Of a DNA stretch of 64,000 bases, positions 1-7,962 are shown piece after piece (the first letter of the stretch is position 1; each line of letters starts with the position of its first letter). A model generated the notes under the pieces. It was not told where the DNA came from, searched no databases, and worked only from the letters and a program-made list of their open reading frames with translations. The position numbers and the translations under genes were made by a program. The DNA is from Thiotrichaceae bacterium. GTDB taxonomy: Bacteria > Pseudomonadota > Gammaproteobacteria > Beggiatoales > Beggiatoaceae. The stretch covers positions 1-64,000 of the forward strand of contig JAOZSV010000002.1 in NCBI GenBank assembly GCA_029939505.1, given 5' to 3'.

Positions 1-63
1 TTTCAAAAATCGGATTTCTTAAACATCTTGGAAACATAGTGCGTAACATCAGTTACCAGTTAA

Positions 64-630
64 TTAAACGTCCATTAATTCAGTTTCTTTTTCAGCTAAC
101 ACGGTATCAATTTTTTTGATAAATTGGTTCGTTAGTTTTTGGACATTTTCTTCAGCGCGATGTTCTTCATCTTTAGAAATATCTCCATCTTTCATTAATT
201 CTTTCAGATCATGATTGGCATCACGACGACTATTGCGAATGGCTACCCGTGCCCCTTCCGCTTCATGGCGCACGATTTTTACCAAATCACGACGACGCTC
301 TTCCGTCATAGCTGGCAAAGGTACACGCAATAAATTTCCAACATTGCTTGGATTTAGTCCTAAATCAGAATCTCGAATGGCTTTTTCTACCACCGCCACC
401 ATACTTTTTTCAAAAGGGGTCACGCCTAGCGTCCGTGAATCTAGCACGGTGATATTAGCTGTTTGGCTGATAGGAACTGTCGAGCCGTAATAAGGTATAG
501 TCAGATGATCGAGTAAAGAGGTATGAGCGCGTCCTGTCCGAATTTTAATTAATGAAGACTTCAGGGCATTAACACTTTTTTGCATTCGTTCATCAGCCTC
601 GTTTTCAATCATTTCAATCATTTCGTTCAT
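64..630 (-). CDS. frr: Ribosome recycling factor
   Basis: Frr splits post-termination ribosomes into subunits together with EF-G in the cytoplasm. The 188-residue length fits the family (about 185). The N-terminal helix contains a [20 protein letters not shown]-type segment, followed by a [15 protein letters not shown]-type segment and the C-terminal helical part around [19 protein letters not shown]. Its ATG overlaps the pyrH stop by 4 nt (ATGA), so the two genes are translationally coupled at the end of the rpsB-tsf-pyrH-frr cluster. [13 protein letters not shown], three codons downstream, is a possible alternative start. Family recognition is secure. Confidence 0.97.
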   Translation of the reverse strand: MNEMIEMIENEADERMQKSVNALKSSLIKIRTGRAHTSLLDHLTIPYYGSTVPISQTANITVLDSRTLGVTPFEKSMVAVVEKAIRDSDLGLNPSNVGNLLRVPLPAMTEERRRDLVKIVRHEAEGARVAIRNSRRDANHDLKELMKDGDISKDEEHRAEENVQKLTNQFIKKIDTVLAEKETELMDV

Positions 631-1367
631 TTGGCTTCTCCATCATTGTCAATGAGCGTTCCTTCATCAAAACCTGCAATGGCACGGGATAATGCGCCCG
701 CCTTTCCAATGTTAAGAACTCGCAATGGCATGTTGTTATCCCGACATAAAACGACTGCTGTGGTATCCATCACACCTAATCCGAGTTGAATGACTTTATT
801 ATAACTTAATCGTGAAAAACGTTTAGCGGTTGGATTAGTCACAGGATCAGATGAATAAACGCCATCCACTTTGGTGGCTTTTATCATTAAATCGGCATTG
901 ATCTCAATAGCGCGTAAACTGGCTGCGGAATCTGTGGTAAAAAAAGGGTTGCCTGTGCCAGCAACAAAGATAACAATTCGTCCTTTTTCTAAGTGGCTGA
1001 TAGCGTGTCGCTGTGTGTAATGTTCACAAACGCTATTGATATTAATGGCTGACATCACGCTGGCTTTAATCCCTACTTTTTGTAGGGCATCTTGTAGGGC
1101 TAAACCATTGATTACTGTGGCTAACATGCCCATGTAATCAGCCGATACTTTATTTATACCTTTTGCTGTCAAGCCGGCACCGCGATAAATATTACCACCA
1201 CCGATAACTAAGCCTATTTGCACGCCAAGCTGCACAATGTCATGCAATTCGTTAGCAATGCGGGATAGGGTGTGAGTTTCTATACCAAAGTTAGCCTCAC
1301 CCATCAATACCTCGCCACTGAGTTTTAATAAGACGCGACGATAGGTATTCGTAACTTCTTTAGACAT
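627..1367 (-). CDS. pyrH: UMP kinase
   Basis: Phosphorylates UMP to UDP with ATP in pyrimidine nucleotide synthesis and belongs to the amino-acid-kinase fold (hexameric, UTP-inhibited in known bacterial members). Visible motifs are KLSGE at residues 15-19, GGGNIYRG at about 56-63, [11 protein letters not shown] after that, and the substrate-binding [13 protein letters not shown] segment near residue 138. The 246-aa length is normal. It lies between tsf and frr; the tsf-pyrH spacer is unusually long (about 320 bp) because it holds a tandem array of family A hairpins, which could partly uncouple transcription of the two halves of the cluster (inference). Confidence 0.97.
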   Translation of the reverse strand: MSKEVTNTYRRVLLKLSGEVLMGEANFGIETHTLSRIANELHDIVQLGVQIGLVIGGGNIYRGAGLTAKGINKVSADYMGMLATVINGLALQDALQKVGIKASVMSAININSVCEHYTQRHAISHLEKGRIVIFVAGTGNPFFTTDSAASLRAIEINADLMIKATKVDGVYSSDPVTNPTAKRFSRLSYNKVIQLGLGVMDTTAVVLCRDNNMPLRVLNIGKAGALSRAIAGFDEGTLIDNDGEAK

Positions 1368-1425
1368 GGTTGAACTTTTTCAGTTTGATGCTAAATTTGA
1401 AGATAATTATTGTTCAGAAAAATAA

Positions 1426-1655
1426 TTTCACTTAAAAACCTCAGAGGTTTTGAAAACCTCTGAGGTTTGGTTTCACAGCAATTTCACTTAAAAACCTCAG
1501 AGGTTTTGAAAACCTCTGAGGTTTGATTCCACAGCAATTTAACTTAAAAACCTCAGAGGTTTTGAAAACCTCTGAGGTTTGATTCCACAGCAATTTAACT
1601 TAAAAACCTCAGAGGTTTTCACTTAAAAACCTCAGAGGTTTGATTCCACTCCAAT
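1426..1655. repeat. 56-bp tandem repeat array, family A hairpins
   Basis: Three complete units start at 1426, 1482 and 1538 (spacing exactly 56 bp), followed by a rearranged fourth unit from 1594. Each full unit holds a near-perfect hairpin, AAACCTCAGAGGTTTT / AAAACCTCTGAGGTTT, and a conserved spacer ending in CACAGCAATTT. The spacers are the same in all copies, so this is not a CRISPR array. The array fills the spacer between tsf and pyrH, which are co-oriented. Confidence 0.9.
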
Positions 1656-1687
1656 TTTTCAAAGCTAAAACGTTGGACGAAAAAATT

Positions 1688-2563
1688 TTAATCCTTTTTC
1701 ACTTGTTGCATGACTTCATCGGCAAAGTTTTCGCTTTTCTTTTCAATGCCTTCACCGACTTCAAAACGGTCAAAATGTACGACTGTCGCTTCTTTCGCTT
1801 TGAGCAATTTTTCCACTTTTTGATCAGGCTCTTTGACGAATGGTTGACCAAGTAGGGTCACTTCACCTAAAAATTTATTGATGCGACCACCGACCATTTT
1901 TTCAATGATATGAGCGGGCTTGCCACTGTTAGCGGCTTGTGCGGCGAAAATGTCCTTTTCTTTGTCAATAACCTCGGTGGGTACTTGATCAGGAGATATA
2001 CACAATGGGCGACTGGCAGCAATGTGCATAGCGATGTCTTTGGCTAATTCTGCATCACCACCGCGCATATCGACTAAAACACCAATTCGCGCACCATGTA
2101 AATACACGCCCAGGTTTTTTTGCGATTCCATCAAAGCAAAACGCCGCACATTGACGTTCTCACCAATTTTGGCAATTAAATCTTGACGAACATTCTCAAC
2201 GCTTTTGTCACTGTTAATGAAAGGGGCAGCCATCAAGGCTTCCAAATTGCTGGGGCATTCGCGTAAAACAGTTGCAGCCAGCGCGTCACAAAAACCTTTG
2301 AAGTCATCGGCTTTAGAAACAAAGTCTGTTTCACTGTTCACTTCTACCATTGCAGCATGGTTGCTGTCTTGCTGTATGACAATCAAACCTTCGGCAGCAA
2401 TTCTCCCTGCTTTTTTGGCGGCTTTGGCTTGACCCGATTTACGCATTGCTTCAATGGCGGCTTCAATATCGCCTCCACTTTCTACCAGTGCTTTTTTACA
2501 TTCCATCATGCCCGCACCAGTGCGTTCACGCAGCTCTTTAACCAATGCTGCTGTAATCTTCAT
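1688..2563 (-). CDS. tsf: Elongation factor Ts
   Basis: Guanine nucleotide exchange factor that regenerates EF-Tu-GTP. The N-terminal UBA-like region carries the signature [15 protein letters not shown] (about residues 13-26), and the second signature [11 protein letters not shown] follows near residue 75. The 291-aa length is normal for gammaproteobacteria, and the C-terminal region includes the coiled-coil part [18 protein letters not shown]. It lies directly downstream of rpsB with a 40-bp gap, the canonical rpsB-tsf operon. ATG at 2563 is supported by the family start [18 protein letters not shown]. Confidence 0.98.
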   Translation of the reverse strand: MKITAALVKELRERTGAGMMECKKALVESGGDIEAAIEAMRKSGQAKAAKKAGRIAAEGLIVIQQDSNHAAMVEVNSETDFVSKADDFKGFCDALAATVLRECPSNLEALMAAPFINSDKSVENVRQDLIAKIGENVNVRRFALMESQKNLGVYLHGARIGVLVDMRGGDAELAKDIAMHIAASRPLCISPDQVPTEVIDKEKDIFAAQAANSGKPAHIIEKMVGGRINKFLGEVTLLGQPFVKEPDQKVEKLLKAKEATVVHFDRFEVGEGIEKKSENFADEVMQQVKKD

Positions 2564-2603
2564 TTTTTCAAAACCTCTTGTTTAGATTTGGGAAATCATT
2601 CGC

Positions 2604-3383
2604 CTACTTATTAGTTGTTTCGTCCTTATCCCCAGAATCAATATTTTCACCAACTTCTTCTACAAAATCATCTTCATCCGTGTTCGTGTCCATTTTTAAA
2701 GTCGCTTGATCAGCTTCAATAATGGCATCTGCTATCCCATTAACATATAATGTGATAGAACGAATTGCATCGTCGTTGCCCGGAATGATGTAATCAACAT
2801 TTTTAGGGCTATTGTTCGTATCTACAACACCAACGACGGGAATGCCCAGTTTAGTGGCTTCTTTAATGGCAATTTTTTCGTTGCCCACGTCAACAACAAA
2901 TAAGGCGTCGGGCAAGCCGTCCATATTTTTAATCCCGCCCAGGCTTCGCTCCAGTTTTTCCAATTCACGGGTCAGTGAAAGAGCCTCTTTTTTCGTGATG
3001 TGATACAATGTGCCATCTTGTGTGATCATCTCTATATCTTTGAGACGCTTGATTGAGGATTTGACCGTTTTATAATTGGTCAGCATACCTCCTAGCCAAC
3101 GACGATTGACGTAGGGCATATTACAGCGGAGGGCGGCTTCTTTAATAACTTCTTGTGAGGCACGTTTTGTACCGACAAATAAAATTTTGCCTTTTTTGGC
3201 TGCCAATTTACCTAAAAAATTCGCGGCATCATTATACATGGGCAGCGTAGATTCAAGGTTAATAATGTGAATCTTGTTGCGTTCCCCAAAAATATAGGGG
3301 GCCATTTGGGGATTCCAATAACGAGTTTGATGCCCAAAATGCACCCCTGCTTCTAGCATTTGACGCATAGAAATATTTGACAT
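2604..3383 (-). CDS. rpsB: 30S ribosomal protein S2
   Basis: Ribosomal protein of the small subunit that helps recruit S1. The start [21 protein letters not shown] and the following [21 protein letters not shown] are S2 hallmarks, as is the [14 protein letters not shown] block. The length is 259 aa with an acidic C-terminal tail ([17 protein letters not shown]), which is usual. It is the first gene of the minus-strand translation cluster. The 340-bp region upstream must contain its promoter, and in known gammaproteobacteria its 5' leader binds S2 for autoregulation. I could not fold that leader. Confidence 0.98.
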   Translation of the reverse strand: MSNISMRQMLEAGVHFGHQTRYWNPQMAPYIFGERNKIHIINLESTLPMYNDAANFLGKLAAKKGKILFVGTKRASQEVIKEAALRCNMPYVNRRWLGGMLTNYKTVKSSIKRLKDIEMITQDGTLYHITKKEALSLTRELEKLERSLGGIKNMDGLPDALFVVDVGNEKIAIKEATKLGIPVVGVVDTNNSPKNVDYIIPGNDDAIRSITLYVNGIADAIIEADQATLKMDTNTDEDDFVEEVGENIDSGDKDETTNK

Positions 3384-3576
3384 ATTCTAACTGACTCCAG
3401 TAGGGTTATTCCTCCATACACCCCATAGATTGACTTCTTTTTTTTGAGTTTGTTCAGAAAATTCTGTTTTTTAAACCTCAGTTTTTTTTAAACTAATATT
3501 CTAAAAAACGGAGAGAAGCACCCTTATCTATGTGACGGCGTATGTGTGAGATTACTTTTAATTGTAAATTATAGTA

Positions 3577-3670
3577 AGCCTCTTGCAAAACCGAGTTTCG
3601 AGCTTAGAAATCCGATTTTTGAAAAAATCGCTTAAAACTGGTGTGTTAGAGTTTTGCAAGAACCTCATCG
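3577..3670. repeat. Family D element, version without a family B insertion
   Basis: About 94 bp bounded by CCTCTTGCAAAAC and GTTTTGCAAGAACC inverted ends. The interior is GTTTCGAGCTTAGAAATC followed by a CGATTTTTGAAAAAATCG hairpin. It is nearly collinear with the element at 40376-40518, except that the latter contains a 41-bp family B palindrome after AGAAATC. It lies in the rpsB-map divergent spacer and artificially extends the map reading frame upstream. The rest of 3384-3576 is AT-rich and has no gene. Confidence 0.8.
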
Positions 3671-3726
3671 TAAGAGAGATATTACACTATAATACCATAA
3701 AATATTTATCACAACAATTTATTGTC

Positions 3727-4518
3727 ATGTCGCCAATCTCTATAAAAACGAAAGAAGAAATTGAAAAAATGCGTATCGCTGGACGTTTGGCTGTTGACGT
3801 ATTGAATATGATCACACCTTATGTCAAAGCGGGTGTGAAGACTGAGGAGTTGGATCGTTTGTGCCATGATTATATCGTTAATGTGCAGCAAGCTTACCCT
3901 GCCCCTTTAAATTATAAGAATTTTCCTAAATCTATTTGTACTTCTATTAATCATCAGGTTTGTCATGCGGTTCCTGGGGAAAAGAAGTTAAAAAATGGGG
4001 ATATTATGAACATTGATATCACCGTTGTCAAAAATGGGTATCATGGTGATACGAGTCGAATGTTTATAATTGGCAAACCCAGTATCCGTGCTAAACGCCT
4101 TGTAGAGATTGCTTATGAATGTCTATGGATTGGCATACATCAAGTTAAGCCTGGGGTTGATTTAAGTGTTGTTGGTAAGGCTATTCAACGTTATGTGGAA
4201 TCAAAAAAATGTTCTGTTGTACAGGAATATTGTGGGCATGGGATAGGCTATAAGTTTCATGAAGAACCCGAGGTGTTACATTATTATGATCCTAAATCTA
4301 AGAAGAATAAGAATATTTTATTAAAACCAGGTATGACGTTTACTATTGAGCCAATGATTAATGCAGGTAAGCGGGAAATCAAATTATTGCCTGATCAATG
4401 GACAGTTGTTACAAAAGATCATAGTCTGTCGGCTCAATGGGAACATACCATTTTGGTGACGGAGGAGAGTTTTGAGGTATTGACTTTGGGTGAAGGTGAA
4501 GAGGTTTTTTGTCCTTAA
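3727..4518 (+). CDS. map: Methionine aminopeptidase, type I
   Basis: Removes the initiator methionine from nascent proteins; a cytoplasmic two-metal hydrolase. The protein shows HQVCHAVPG (His of the active site), the metal ligands in NIDITVVKNGYHGDTSRMF, the EYCGHGIGYKFHEEPEVLHY block and the C-terminal TIEPMI and WEHTILV. The ORF track begins at 3583, but that extension is encoded by a family D repeat. ATG at 3727 (MSPISIKTKEEIEKMR) matches the family and gives 263 aa. The gene is divergent from rpsB, a classic gammaproteobacterial arrangement. No glnD follows, unlike in E. coli. Confidence 0.96.
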   Translation: MSPISIKTKEEIEKMRIAGRLAVDVLNMITPYVKAGVKTEELDRLCHDYIVNVQQAYPAPLNYKNFPKSICTSINHQVCHAVPGEKKLKNGDIMNIDITVVKNGYHGDTSRMFIIGKPSIRAKRLVEIAYECLWIGIHQVKPGVDLSVVGKAIQRYVESKKCSVVQEYCGHGIGYKFHEEPEVLHYYDPKSKKNKNILLKPGMTFTIEPMINAGKREIKLLPDQWTVVTKDHSLSAQWEHTILVTEESFEVLTLGEGEEVFCP

Positions 4519-4580
4519 ACTTAAAGTAGAGACTCATTTTTTATGAACCTATTCGGCCCTATTCGTTTTTGAGCTTAGAA

Positions 4581-4624
4581 TTCGAGGCTAAAGTTTTTTC
4601 TTTAAAAAAAACTTTAGCCTCGAA
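4581..4624. repeat. Family B palindrome
   Basis: Arms TTCGAGGCTAAAGTTTTTT / AAAAAACTTTAGCCTCGAA around a short loop. It sits between GAGCTTAGAA and CCGATTTCTTAAACCTCG, the halves of a family D-like sequence, so it looks inserted. It lies between the convergent genes map and the DUF3365-type gene and could act as a bidirectional terminator (inference). Confidence 0.85.
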
Positions 4625-4703
4625 CCGATTTCTTAAACCTCGTGCTCAAAAACCCAGAATGCTTTTAGCCTTGAAATTGATTTCAAGGCTAACCGCTGAG
4701 TAG

Positions 4704-5285
4704 TTACGGCAAAATTTCAGTTATGCTGATTGCACCGCGTAAATCTCCTGCTTGATAACCTGTTGCTTTATCTTCAGGATATAACTTTTTGAGTTCATCC
4801 TGAATGTCTTGCTCAATTTCTGAACCATGACAAGTGAGACAGGGGGCGGAAACGCGAATCGCCTTCATGTAACGGAGTTGACGTTGCCCGTCTTTTTCAA
4901 TGATTTCGTGAAAATCAAGTGTTTTAGGCTTTTCGCCCTTTGCCTTGCGTTGTTCAAACTGTTCTAATACCGCTTTTTCCCAAGCATCAGGCGCATGATT
5001 GGCATTGCGTGGCTTCATACTGACTCGTTTTATGGAAAAGCCTTTTTTTTCCAATAATTTAGCGCTGATTTTAGGGGCTTCTGTGTGACACACTTCTACC
5101 CCTTTGATGGGACCACCCGCTTTTATAGCCGTTTTGAGTTCCGATTTTAAAGCACCACCCAGTTCTTTCATGGCACTGAGGTAAGTTGCTTTTTTGGCTT
5201 CGATGTCGATGTCATTTTTATCAGCCAGTACGATTGGACTACAAATCAGGCTAACTGCGGCAATACTGAGGGCAATATGCTTCAT
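4704..5285 (-). CDS. Periplasmic DUF3365-type haem-motif protein
   Basis: 193 aa with a clear Sec signal peptide (MKHIALSIAAVSLICSPIVLA) and a mature domain resembling DUF3365 (Tll0287-like). The features are an EVCHTEAPKIS segment near residue 66 and a single c-type haem motif CLTCHG near residue 150, followed by the EIEQDIQDELKKLYPEDKATGYQAGDLRG stretch common to the family. Proteins of this family are predicted redox or haem-sensing periplasmic proteins, and no reaction has been established. It stands alone, convergent with map. The single CxxCH predicts covalent haem via the Ccm system (inference). The call is firm for the domain type and open for the function. Confidence 0.8.
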   Translation of the reverse strand: MKHIALSIAAVSLICSPIVLADKNDIDIEAKKATYLSAMKELGGALKSELKTAIKAGGPIKGVEVCHTEAPKISAKLLEKKGFSIKRVSMKPRNANHAPDAWEKAVLEQFEQRKAKGEKPKTLDFHEIIEKDGQRQLRYMKAIRVSAPCLTCHGSEIEQDIQDELKKLYPEDKATGYQAGDLRGAISITEILP

Positions 5286-5323
5286 ATATTAATCTCTTTT
5301 TTAATTGAAAATGTTAGTCCAAA

Positions 5324-5460
5324 GCTAAAGCGTTGAACTCCAAAATACATAAACGCCCAAAGCTAAAGCGTTGGACTCCAAAATACGTCCAAAATATGCC
5401 CAAAGCTAAAGCGTTGAACTCCAAAATACGTCCAAAAACGCTCAAAACTTTAGCTTTGAA
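5324..5460. repeat. Family C direct repeats (reverse orientation)
   Basis: Three or more copies of a CCAAAGCTAAAGCGTTG(G/A)ACTCCAAAA unit spaced by short ATACGTCC linkers, ending in a degenerate inverted copy (AAACTTTAGCTTTGAAC). It lies in the divergent spacer between the DUF3365-type gene and moeB, so the promoters of both genes are in or next to repeats. The ORF-track line 5314-5778 is only an open frame through this array. Confidence 0.8.
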
Positions 5461-5498
5461 CACAAAATAAGCATATAACAATTTAAACAATTTATCAA

Positions 5499-6245
5499 AT
5501 GGATGACGCACAATTACTCCGATACAGCCGCCAAATTTTATTACCCCAAGTTTCGTTAACTGGACAGGAAAAACTCCTACAATCAAAAGTGTTGATTGTT
5601 GGCTTGGGGGGGTTGGGTTCACCAGTCGCGATGTATTTGGCAGCGGCAGGTGTAGGGCATTTGGTACTTGCCGATTTTGATTATGTGGATTTATCCAATT
5701 TACAACGGCAAATAATACATTCATCAGCAGAATTAGGACAACATAAGTCGGTATCTGCTCAAAAAAAATTACAAGCACTTAATCCTAATGTACAAATAAC
5801 CCTTATTAAACAACGTATTAAAGAAAAAACATTAAAAGAGATTATGAGCGATGTTGATGTTGTTGTTGATTGTAGCGACAATTTTGCGACGCGCTTTGCT
5901 CTCAATGCTGCTTGTGTGCATTCAGGTGTCGCATTGGTTTCGGGGGCGGCATTACGTTGGGAAGGGCAAGTTGCCGTTTTTTTTCCTGCTGAAAAAAATA
6001 GCCCTTGTTATCGTTGTTTATATGATGACAATGATGAACAAACTGAAACGTGTAGTGAAGCAGGTATATTGGCTCCGCTAGTAGGAATTGTTGGTAGTAT
6101 TCAGGCTTCCGAAGTGATAAAAGTGTTATTAAATATTGGGGATTCTCTTTGTGGTAAATTATTGCTATTTTATGCTTACACTGGGAAGTGGCGTATTTTG
6201 AAATTACATAAAGACCCTACTTGTCCTGTGTGTACTTTGAAATAA
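5499..6245 (+). CDS. moeB: ThiF/MoeB-family adenylyltransferase
   Basis: E1-like enzyme that adenylates the C-terminal Gly-Gly of a sulfur-carrier protein (MoaD or ThiS) in the cytoplasm. The nucleotide-binding GLGGLGSP is at about residues 35-42, followed by DFDYVDLSNLQRQ, the DCSDNFATR block and two zinc-binding CxxC motifs (CYRC and CPVC). The length is 248 aa, typical of MoeB. The nearby moaD and moaE make MoeB the better name than ThiF, although the sequence alone cannot exclude ThiF or HesA. It is separated from moaD by about 400 bp of repeats. Confidence 0.88.
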   Translation: MDDAQLLRYSRQILLPQVSLTGQEKLLQSKVLIVGLGGLGSPVAMYLAAAGVGHLVLADFDYVDLSNLQRQIIHSSAELGQHKSVSAQKKLQALNPNVQITLIKQRIKEKTLKEIMSDVDVVVDCSDNFATRFALNAACVHSGVALVSGAALRWEGQVAVFFPAEKNSPCYRCLYDDNDEQTETCSEAGILAPLVGIVGSIQASEVIKVLLNIGDSLCGKLLLFYAYTGKWRILKLHKDPTCPVCTLK

Positions 6246-6290
6246 TTGTAACGACTCAGCCTTGAAATCAATTTCAAGGCTGAAAGTTCA

Positions 6291-6335
6291 AGTCGAGGCT
6301 AATGTTTTTTTGAAAAAAAAACATTAGCCTCGACT
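6291..6335. repeat. Family B palindrome, TCGAGGCTAATG variant
   Basis: Perfect arms AGTCGAGGCTAATGTTTTTT / AAACATTAGCCTCGACT. Both arms carry the variant AATG/CATT instead of AAAG/CTTT, so the complementarity is kept. It lies just downstream of moeB, next to a TTGAAATCAATTTCAA palindrome at 6263-6278, and could terminate moeB transcription (inference). Confidence 0.85.
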
Positions 6336-6439
6336 GTTAAAACAGACTCATTGGAAGAAAATTTAGCTGAGTCTGCTTTGGCTTTTAGCCTTGCAATTTC
6401 AAGGCTAACGGTAGTTACAAAAAACTTTAGATGCGAATG

Positions 6440-6567
6440 AAGAGTTAAAATAGGAGTCCAACGCTTTAGCTTTGGGCGGACTGACAAAGCTAAAACGTTG
6501 TACTCCAACAACAAAGCTAAAGCGTTTTCGAGGTTTTAGTTTTTTTTCAAAAAACTAAAACCTCGAA
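6440..6567. repeat. Family C copies followed by a family B palindrome
   Basis: GGAGTCCAACGCTTTAGCTTTGG at about 6453 is followed by two copies in the opposite orientation (ACAAAGCTAAAACGTTG, ACAAAGCTAAAGCG). A family B palindrome then runs from 6527 to 6567 with arms TTCGAGGTTTTAG / CTAAAACCTCGAA. The ORF-track line 6299-6514 is a reading frame through these repeats, not a gene. The whole 6246-6641 moeB-moaD spacer is made of repeats apart from a few short stretches. Confidence 0.8.
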
Positions 6568-6641
6568 CTCCATTTTAAAAAAATTCAACTCTTAATTCGC
6601 ATTTTAGCTTCAAACTGATAAAGGAATAATTGATAACTGAT

Positions 6642-6914
6642 ATGGCTATTACAATTAAATTTTTTGCGAGTTTGCGTGAACAGGTGGGAAAGAGCGAAGT
6701 TCAAATTGAACTTTCGAGGTTTAAGTTTTTTAAAGAAAAACTTAAACCTCGAACTGATTCATTGACTGTGGGAGAAGTGTGGGCGCAAGTTTGTGATAAT
6801 AGCCCTTTACCTATTCATATACTTATGGCGGTGAATAAGGAATATTCAAAACAAGATACGCGGGTGCAGGATGGCGACGAGGTTGCTTTTTTTCCGCCTG
6901 TGACTGGAGGCTGA
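6642..6914 (+). CDS. moaD: Molybdopterin synthase small subunit with an in-frame repeat insertion
   Basis: Sulfur carrier that delivers the dithiolene sulfur to the molybdopterin precursor together with MoaE. The start MAITIKFFASLREQVGKSEVQIEL and the C-terminus DGDEVAFFPPVTGG, ending in the Gly-Gly that MoeB adenylates, are diagnostic. I chose ATG 6642, four codons after the TTG of the ORF track. The 90-aa length exceeds the usual 75-82, because residues about 25-38 (SRFKFFKEKLKPRT) are translated from a 41-bp family B palindrome. The insertion falls between the first strand pair and the helix LTVGEVWAQV, where MoaD proteins have a loop, so the protein may still fold. The stop is 3 nt before moaE. 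Confidence 0.93.
   Translation: MAITIKFFASLREQVGKSEVQIELSRFKFFKEKLKPRTDSLTVGEVWAQVCDNSPLPIHILMAVNKEYSKQDTRVQDGDEVAFFPPVTGG
6713..6753. repeat. Family B palindrome inside moaD
   Basis: Arms TTCGAGGTTTAAGTTTTT / AAAAACTTAAACCTCGAA. This is the GGTTTAAG / CTTAAACC variant. It lies entirely inside the moaD frame and has no stop in that frame. The codons on both sides match MoaD homology, so the total insertion must have kept the frame. Confidence 0.93.
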
Positions 6915-6917
6915 AAT

Positions 6918-7340
6918 ATGAAAGTTGAAATCACCTCAAAAATATTTAACCCCTGGGAAGAATTACAAACCTATGAAAAAACATTAATTGCACAAGGAAA
7001 ATATGGCGCAGTAGCCACGTTTGTTGGTACAATGCGCGACTATAATGAAGGTGATATAGTGCAGGCGATGTTTTTAGAACATTATCCAGGTATGACGGAA
7101 AAGTATTTGCAGACGTTAAGTGAAACAGCCTTACAACGCTGGGATATTTTTGAGACGTTAATTATTCATAGGATAGGGGAGATAAAACCCGGGGAGACTA
7201 TAGTATTAGTTGCCACTTGGGCAGGGCATCGCGTTCCTGCTTTTGAAGCTTGTCGCTTTTTAATTGATGAATTGAAATCTCGTGCGCCCTTTTGGAAACA
7301 GGAAACTTTGAGTAATGGTGTACGTTGGTTGGATCAATGA
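6918..7340 (+). CDS. moaE: Molybdopterin synthase large subunit
   Basis: Catalytic subunit of molybdopterin synthase, which converts cyclic pyranopterin monophosphate to molybdopterin using MoaD thiocarboxylate. Diagnostic segments are GAVATFVGTMRDYNEGD, MFLEHYPGMTEKYL, IHRIGEIKPGE and the C-terminal CRFLIDELKSRAPFWKQE, which contains the Lys and Arg residues of the active site. The 140-aa length is normal (about 150). It lies 3 nt downstream of moaD, so the two are certainly co-transcribed. Together with moeB this indicates a molybdoenzyme-using cell, although no molybdoenzyme is in the window. Confidence 0.96.
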   Translation: MKVEITSKIFNPWEELQTYEKTLIAQGKYGAVATFVGTMRDYNEGDIVQAMFLEHYPGMTEKYLQTLSETALQRWDIFETLIIHRIGEIKPGETIVLVATWAGHRVPAFEACRFLIDELKSRAPFWKQETLSNGVRWLDQ

Positions 7341-7402
7341 TGAATGGTGAATGATGAATGAACTTAATGGTGAACGATTGATTTAATTCATCATTCATCT
7401 TA
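7338..7402. repeat. Heptamer-type repeat ATGGTGAATGATGAATG
   Basis: Short repeats of ATG(A/G)TGA units (TGATGAATGGTGAATGATGAATG) followed by the inverted form AATTCATCATTCATC, immediately after moaE. The same words occur at 32350-32490, 46803-46825, 47020-47045 and 47360-47440. They resemble the short tandemly repeated heptamers known from some filamentous bacteria and cyanobacteria. Confidence 0.65.
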
Positions 7403-7432
7403 ATGTTCAAAATCCTTCTAAAACCGATGCAT

Positions 7433-7465
7433 AAACCTCAGAGGTTTTGAAAACCTCTGAGGTTT
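7433..7465. terminator. Family A hairpin between convergent moaE and recX
   Basis: AAACCTCAGAGGTTTT followed by GAAAACCTCTGAGGTTT gives a 15-16-bp perfect stem with a minimal loop. It sits between the convergent ends of moaE and recX and has T-rich sequence on both sides. That position fits a bidirectional intrinsic terminator. The repeat identity is seen directly and the terminator role is inferred. Confidence 0.6.
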
Positions 7466-7489
7466 GAATTCAACTCTTTTTCTGAACGT

Positions 7490-7942
7490 CTATATTAGAC
7501 GTAACGCATCCTTAATCTGAGAAGGCGCAAACCCTCGATATTGTAAAAAACGGGCTTGTTTGGCAAATTCACGTTGTCCTTTTGGCAAATCTTCTCCAAA
7601 GCGTTTTTGCCGTGCATTACTGGCGAGTATTACCCAGCTAGTCTCGTTTGTCTCTAACACGTCTTTCACTAATTCTTCGGCAATACCGCGTTCTCGTAAT
7701 TCTTGTTGAATACGCAATAGTCCAAATCCTTTTTGAGTTCTCATGCGCACATAGCTTTCAGCAAAACGTTCATCACTTAATAAATTTCCCGCTTGCAATT
7801 GGCTTAATACGCTGTCAATCACCTCTTTTTCAAAACCTTTGCGTGTTAATTTTTGTTCTAATTCAAAACGGCTGTGTTCACGTATTGATAAATACTTGAT
7901 GGCACTTGAACGTGCTTGTGTAACTGAAGAAGGATTAATCAT
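7490..7942 (-). CDS. recX: Regulatory protein RecX
   Basis: Inhibits RecA filament extension. The 150-aa protein is all-helical, with the RecX-type repeats RSSAIKYLSIREHSRFELEQKL, VIDSVLSQLQAGNLLSDERFAESYVRMR and GLLRIQQELRERGI. The C-terminal RFLQYRGFAPSQIKDAL is typical. It lies 20 bp downstream of recA on the same strand, the canonical recA-recX order, and is probably produced by read-through from the recA promoter. Confidence 0.93.
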   Translation of the reverse strand: MINPSSVTQARSSAIKYLSIREHSRFELEQKLTRKGFEKEVIDSVLSQLQAGNLLSDERFAESYVRMRTQKGFGLLRIQQELRERGIAEELVKDVLETNETSWVILASNARQKRFGEDLPKGQREFAKQARFLQYRGFAPSQIKDALRLI

Positions 7943-7962
7943 GGTTCAGGTTGACACACCGT

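Noticed and set aside
1426-1655. CRISPR array
   Set aside because: The period is regular, but the spacers are identical between units, the repeats are simple palindromes, and there are no cas genes. The same applies to 22177-22510.
5314-5778. ORF 5314-5778 and similar lines 6299-6514, 18664-18948, 44377-44568
   Set aside because: They are open frames through repeat arrays (repeated words such as ALNALALG or KRWTP) with no gene-like features.
5499-6245. ThiF rather than MoeB
   Set aside because: Sequence alone does not exclude it, but the neighbouring moaD and moaE and the absence of thi genes favour MoeB.
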